Below are positions 50,513-54,558 of a DNA stretch of 54,558 nt, one piece after another. Under the pieces are notes generated by a model. It saw only the letters and a program-made list of their open reading frames with translations, made no database searches and was not told the origin of the DNA. Every line of letters starts with the position of its first letter. Positions within the stretch are counted from its first letter, which is position 1. Both the position numbers and the translations under genes were made by a program. The stretch is from Bacteroidales bacterium UBA6248 (GTDB lineage Bacteria; Bacteroidota; Bacteroidia; Bacteroidales; Lentimicrobiaceae): contig DJVU01000093.1 in the NCBI GenBank assembly GCA_002441345.1, positions 1 to 54,558 on the forward strand, read 5' to 3'.

Positions 50513-52606
50513 ATGAAAAAATTTCAGAAATCGCTCCTGCTTCTGTTGCTTTTAACCGGAATTTCCGCATTTGTCAACGCTCAGGTGCTGAAACCGGTGA
50601 AATGGAGTTTCAGTACAAAGCAGGTAAGCAACAGCAAAGCGCAGCTGATATTTACTGCCACCATTGATCCGACGTGGCACCTTTACTCACAGGATATTCC
50701 TCCTGATGGCCCGGTACCAACTTCATTCACCTTCGAACCCGGTCCGCAATACAAACTGATCGGCAAAGTGAAGGAACCAAAAGCCAAGGAAGAATACGAT
50801 AAGAATTTTAATATGGTGGTGAAGTATTTCGCCGATAAGGCTGTCTTTACACAGAATATTCAAATTCTTTCCGACAAGGATTTCAAAATCAAGGGAGTTC
50901 TGGAGTTTATGTGCTGCGACGACAGTCGCTGCCTGCCTCCCGATGAGGTTGATTTTGAATTTAGCGTAAAGGGTAATCCGGATGCCGCAAAACAGCCGGA
51001 ACAGGAAATGACAGCCACCGCAGAAATTCCTGCCGACACAGCTGCTGCTGTTGTGGTGGACGATGCTGAGGCCGATTCCCTTAAGGCCGATTCTGGCGAG
51101 ATAAAATCTGCCGATGCCGGTGGTCTGGAAGAGCATTCCTCGCTCTGGACTTTGTTCTTTTTCTCATTCATTGCCGGACTTGCAGCCATTCTTACGCCAT
51201 GTGTGTTTCCCATGATTCCCATGACGGTAACGTTCTTTCTGAAGGAGAAGGATAAAGTTAAAGCCAAATTCCAGGCACTCACATACGGGGTCTCCATCAT
51301 ACTTATATATACCGTTATCGGAACAGTAGTGGCCATTACCCTTGGTGCTAATTTTGCCAACTTCCTGAGCACACACTGGCTGCCCAATATTCTGTTCTTC
51401 CTTATTTTCATGTTCTTTGCAGCCTCTTTCCTGGGGATGTTCGAAATTACACTGCCCAGCTGGCTTATTAATAAATCCGACTCCCAGGCCGACCGCGGAG
51501 GAGTTATCGGTTCTTTCTTCATGGCCTTTACCCTGGTGCTTGTATCTTTCTCATGTACCGGCCCTATTGTAGGTGCCATTCTGGTGGCATCGGCAAGCGG
51601 CCAGGTACTTGAACCCATTATCGGGATGCTTGGATTTTCTCTTGCTTTTGCCTTACCGTTTACTCTGTTTGCTTTCTTCCCCCGATGGCTCAACAATATG
51701 CCCAAATCGGGCGGCTGGCTTAATTCGGTGAAGGTGGTTCTCGGATTTATTGAGCTTGCCCTCGGACTTAAGTTCCTTAGTATCGCCGATCAAACGTACC
51801 ACTGGGGTATCCTGGATCGCGAAATTTATCTTGCTTTCTGGATTATTATCTTTACCCTTATGGGCTTCTATCTGCTTGGTAAACTTAAATTCTCACACGA
51901 CAGCGACCTTAAGTTTATCAGCGTTCCGCGCCTTTCAATGGCCATACTTACATTTACGTTTGTTCTTTACATGATTCCCGGTATGTTTGGCGCCCCTCTG
52001 CAGGCGCTCTCCGGTTATCTGCCTCCGCAGTCGACACACGACTTTGATCTGAACAGGATCGTTAGGGATAACGTACAGGTATTCGGTGCCGGAGGGGGCG
52101 GGACTGCTTCAGAAAAACCCACCGGACTGTGCGATAAGCCGAAGCACGGCGAGCTCCTGCACCTGCCGCACGGACTCGAAGGTTATTTCGATTTCGAACA
52201 GGGCCTTGCCTGTGCTGCTCAGCAGAACAAGCCCGTATTTATCGATTTCACAGGTCACGGATGCGTTAATTGCCGCGAAATGGAAGCACGTGTGTGGTCC
52301 GATCCAAGGGTGCTGAAAAAACTGCGCGAAGAGTTTGTCCTAGTAGCACTATACGTGGACGATAAAACCCAGCTTCCCGAATCGGAATGGATAACATCCA
52401 CTTACGACGGAAAGGTTAAGAAGACCATCGGAAGAAAATACGCCGATTTCCAGATCAGCCGGTTCAACGTAAATGCACAGCCATACTACGTCCTGCTCGA
52501 CAGCAAAGGAAACACACTTGTTCCTCCCAAGGCCTATGACCTGAATGTGGAGAATTTCCTCAGCTTCCTCGACAGCGGACTGACTGAATTCAAAGCCAGG
52601 CAATAA
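50513..52606 (+). CDS. Thiol:disulfide interchange protein, DsbD family
   Basis: This 697-residue protein moves reducing power from the cytoplasm to the periplasm. After a signal peptide (ISAFVNAQ) comes a DsbD alpha-like domain with FMCCDDSRCLPP, then a Ser/Ala/Asp linker. The DsbD beta membrane domain follows from about 220 to 500 (LTPCVFPMIPMTVTFF and SFSCTGPIVGAIL, the conserved Cys pair). A C-terminal thioredoxin-like domain carries a CxxC (GHGCVNCREME). It probably serves cytochrome c maturation or periplasmic Cys proteins, which the octaheme cytochrome and rhodaneses at 20-26 kb would need. Confidence 0.93.
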   Translation: MKKFQKSLLLLLLLTGISAFVNAQVLKPVKWSFSTKQVSNSKAQLIFTATIDPTWHLYSQDIPPDGPVPTSFTFEPGPQYKLIGKVKEPKAKEEYDKNFNMVVKYFADKAVFTQNIQILSDKDFKIKGVLEFMCCDDSRCLPPDEVDFEFSVKGNPDAAKQPEQEMTATAEIPADTAAAVVVDDAEADSLKADSGEIKSADAGGLEEHSSLWTLFFFSFIAGLAAILTPCVFPMIPMTVTFFLKEKDKVKAKFQALTYGVSIILIYTVIGTVVAITLGANFANFLSTHWLPNILFFLIFMFFAASFLGMFEITLPSWLINKSDSQADRGGVIGSFFMAFTLVLVSFSCTGPIVGAILVASASGQVLEPIIGMLGFSLAFALPFTLFAFFPRWLNNMPKSGGWLNSVKVVLGFIELALGLKFLSIADQTYHWGILDREIYLAFWIIIFTLMGFYLLGKLKFSHDSDLKFISVPRLSMAILTFTFVLYMIPGMFGAPLQALSGYLPPQSTHDFDLNRIVRDNVQVFGAGGGGTASEKPTGLCDKPKHGELLHLPHGLEGYFDFEQGLACAAQQNKPVFIDFTGHGCVNCREMEARVWSDPRVLKKLREEFVLVALYVDDKTQLPESEWITSTYDGKVKKTIGRKYADFQISRFNVNAQPYYVLLDSKGNTLVPPKAYDLNVENFLSFLDSGLTEFKARQ

Positions 52607-52624
52607 GAACTGACAAAAGAACAT

Positions 52625-52659
52625 AACAGGCTGTGCTCACCGTACAGCCTGTTTTTTTT
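52625..52659 (+). terminator. Rho-independent terminator of the tilS-dsbD operon
   Basis: A perfect 10-bp stem, AACAGGCTGT (52625-52634) with ACAGCCTGTT (52644-52653), has a 9-base loop and a T8 tail, 18 bases after the stop. Confidence 0.92.
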
Positions 52660-52770
52660 GTGTTACTGCCGGGGTTTTTGTTTTACTATGTGCAGTTGTA
52701 AATTGTATGTTAAAATCTGCATGTATTTCAACAGATTCTTGTAATTTAACCGCCTTAATAAACCGTGGCT

Positions 52771-54501
52771 ATGAATAAACGTTACGTCCTCTTCTTTTTA
52801 GTTTTCTTTGTTTCGTTGGCAATTCAGGCTCAGCTGTTTACGGGAAACCCCTCCCTGTTTCAGGGAGTTAGTCGCGGTACAGTTGTATTTGCTGATTTTG
52901 ATAACGACAACGATCTGGATCTGTTTATTGCAGGTCAGGATGCTTCGTATAACGAATTTGCCGGTATATACAGGAACGATAATGGCACATTTTTATATGC
53001 CGGCGGTGGAATCACAGGAATGTACAACTGTTCTGCCGCTGCGGCCGATTACGATCTCGACGGCTGGATGGATCTGGTAATGACGGGTCAGGATTACGAC
53101 GGAAATATCACAAGGCTTTACCGGAACTACGGCGATGGCTCATTCAGCGAGGTTCAGGCAGGATTTTACAATGCCGGAGCAAACGGAGATCTGGCCTGGG
53201 CCGATGTTAACTCCGACGGCTTCCCCGATCTCGTTATCTCGGGTAACTGGCTGACACGGCTGTATCTCAACAATGGCGACGGCACCTTTACGCTTACGCC
53301 TGCCGGCCTTCAGGGGATGAACTCGCCTTCGCTTGACTGGGGCGATTTTGATAACGACGGCGATCCCGACCTTTTAATGGTGGGAGATGCCGGATCGGTA
53401 GGTGAGACGTATATCTACATCAATCAACAGGGTACGTTTGAACGCCTGGATGCTCAGATTGAAGGCGCTGTTGGGGGAATGGCCCGATGGGGCGATTCGG
53501 ATAACGATGGCTATACCGATCTTCTGATAACGGGTAAAGATGAAACCCTTGTGCCTGTATCGTATGTTTACCGTAATAATGGCGACATGACTTTCAGCTT
53601 TGCCAATGCCGGACTGATTGGCACTGCTCTGGGGCCGGCTAACTGGATTGATTTTGATAACGACGGTGATCCCGACATTATGCTGGCCGGTGAGAATGCC
53701 GGATGCGGCAATTCATCGACCAGGCTGTATTCCAATAACGGAGCCGGTTCGTTCAGCGAGATTCAGGCCGGGCTTAGTTTTGTGGAACGGGCAGCTTCGG
53801 CATGGGGCGATTTCGACAACGACGGCGATCAGGATCTGGTTCTTTCAGGCATTGCAGCGTCTCCGCTTACCTGGCTCTATCGCAACGACCTTCGAACCGC
53901 TCCGTTTCAGCCCAATACCCCGCCTTCGGTACCGGGTAATCTCTATACCTATGTTTCGGGCGATTATGCCGTAATCAGCTGGTCAAAAAGTACCGATAAC
54001 CAATCCCCTCAGGAGGCGATAACTTACAACGTGATGATGGGAACCCAGCCGGGAAATATCGATGTAGTTAGCCCCATGGCCGATCCGCTCAGCGGCCGCC
54101 GTTTTGTGACAGCACCCGGCAATACCGGACAAAATGATTTTATGATTTTTCACCATCTGGATCCGGGCACATATTATTTCAGAGTTCAGGCCATCGATCA
54201 GGCATATGCAGGTTCTGAATTCTCGGAGGAGGGAAGCTTTATGGTACTCCCGACCGGAACAGTATCTCTGCCCGACAACAGCATGACGACATTTTTCTCC
54301 GGTGATCGGCTGCACATAGAGCGAACAGAAGGGGGAACCGCTGTTGCCGAGGTCTTCTTTCTGTCGGGGCAACTTGCCGCTTCTGCATTTATTGAAGGGA
54401 ACTCAGCATCTGTTTCCCTTTCTGCATTGAGACCCGGAATTTACATCATCCGGATTACCGGAAAAAACGCAATAAGCACAGGTAAAGCCGCTAAATACTA
54501 A
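52771..54501 (+). CDS. Secreted FG-GAP/VCBS repeat protein with T9SS sorting domain
   Basis: This 576-residue protein starts at the ATG at 52771; the in-frame GTG two codons earlier is less likely. The signal peptide ends SLAIQAQ. About seven FG-GAP/VCBS-type repeats follow, each with a calcium-loop-like D-x-D-x-D pattern (DFDNDNDLDLF, DYDLDGWMDL, DFDNDGDPDLL, DNDGYTDL). A fibronectin type III-like region occurs near 390-490 (PPSVPGNLYTYVSGDYAVISW) and a T9SS type A sorting domain at the end (LRPGIYIIRITGKNA). It is likely a beta-propeller surface protein for adhesion or glycan binding. The final 57 bases of the window hold no gene. Confidence 0.9.
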   Translation: MNKRYVLFFLVFFVSLAIQAQLFTGNPSLFQGVSRGTVVFADFDNDNDLDLFIAGQDASYNEFAGIYRNDNGTFLYAGGGITGMYNCSAAAADYDLDGWMDLVMTGQDYDGNITRLYRNYGDGSFSEVQAGFYNAGANGDLAWADVNSDGFPDLVISGNWLTRLYLNNGDGTFTLTPAGLQGMNSPSLDWGDFDNDGDPDLLMVGDAGSVGETYIYINQQGTFERLDAQIEGAVGGMARWGDSDNDGYTDLLITGKDETLVPVSYVYRNNGDMTFSFANAGLIGTALGPANWIDFDNDGDPDIMLAGENAGCGNSSTRLYSNNGAGSFSEIQAGLSFVERAASAWGDFDNDGDQDLVLSGIAASPLTWLYRNDLRTAPFQPNTPPSVPGNLYTYVSGDYAVISWSKSTDNQSPQEAITYNVMMGTQPGNIDVVSPMADPLSGRRFVTAPGNTGQNDFMIFHHLDPGTYYFRVQAIDQAYAGSEFSEEGSFMVLPTGTVSLPDNSMTTFFSGDRLHIERTEGGTAVAEVFFLSGQLAASAFIEGNSASVSLSALRPGIYIIRITGKNAISTGKAAKY

Positions 54502-54558
54502 GTTATTATTCCTTCCATCTGCCTGAACATTCCAAATACGGGCGGGCAGCCGGCTTTT

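Noticed and set aside
52771..54501. Tandem DNA repeat array or CRISPR-like pattern from the repeated GATTTTGATAACGACGGCGA words
   Set aside because: The repeats encode calcium-loop-like FG-GAP protein motifs in frame and vary in spacing, so they are protein repeats rather than a DNA repeat system.

Overview
The window is about 54.6 kb of a Bacteroidota chromosome, most likely an anaerobic or facultative member of the Bacteroidales/Marinilabiliales group. Three things point there. The promoter element TAnnTTTG typical of this phylum lies 4 to 90 bases before many starts. Two secreted proteins end in type IX secretion (T9SS) sorting domains. Several gene orders are characteristic of the phylum: uppS-bamA-ompH-ompH near nadK/pdxJ, recQ divergent from kdsD, and TetR-TolC-MFP-RND followed by a PG0541-family protein. 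I see no rRNA, tRNA, CRISPR array, transposase or phage gene. The window looks like stable chromosome with two accessory-looking metabolic clusters.

Region 1 (1-5200, all minus): an iron/redox cluster. It reads from a DUF134 regulator through a NifX-like protein, DUF5320, a ferritin-like protein, a Prx6-type peroxiredoxin, a second NifX-like protein with a His-rich tail, an ARMT1/DUF89-like protein, a CGGC protein and a MinD-type ATPase with two inserted [4Fe-4S] motifs (cut by the window edge). Its promoter carries two copies of a 14-bp dyad placed as an operator would be. Region 2 (5200-6800): a thioesterase, an uncharacterised protein and a cold-shock protein. Region 3 (6850-17510): outer-membrane biogenesis (two OmpH/Skp, BamA, UppS, DUF6089, NAD kinase, a small TamA/BamA-like protein, a CBS protein), with pdxJ and an esterase divergent. 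Region 4 (17680-20160): LiaF-like and PspC envelope-stress proteins and TatC.

Region 5 (20372-26369, all minus): a sulfur/cytochrome cluster with an octaheme tetrathionate-reductase-family cytochrome, a membrane cytochrome b, a double-rhodanese lipoprotein, two YeeE/YedE transporter proteins (one fused to a rhodanese domain) and a membrane-anchored rhodanese-like protein. Three of these proteins end in a flexible tail closing with Gly-Gly-Cys (one has an extra Ala). In the two whose rhodanese fold lacks the catalytic Cys, the tail Cys is the only Cys outside the membrane domain. This looks like a candidate persulfide-carrier system and is the most interesting thing in the window.

Region 6 (26722-36800): queA, then an RND efflux operon with its TetR regulator, two unrecognised linked genes and pssA. 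Region 7 (36889-44472): a serine hydrolase, lptB, a carboxymuconolactone-decarboxylase-family protein, kdsD, recQ, a membrane-anchored OmpH-like protein and a DUF4296 lipoprotein. Region 8 (44551-54501): a small lipoprotein, an acyl-CoA ligase, a T9SS esterase, tilS, a DsbD-type protein and a T9SS FG-GAP protein. Several intergenic hairpins and an interleaved inverted-repeat structure upstream of lptB are described below.
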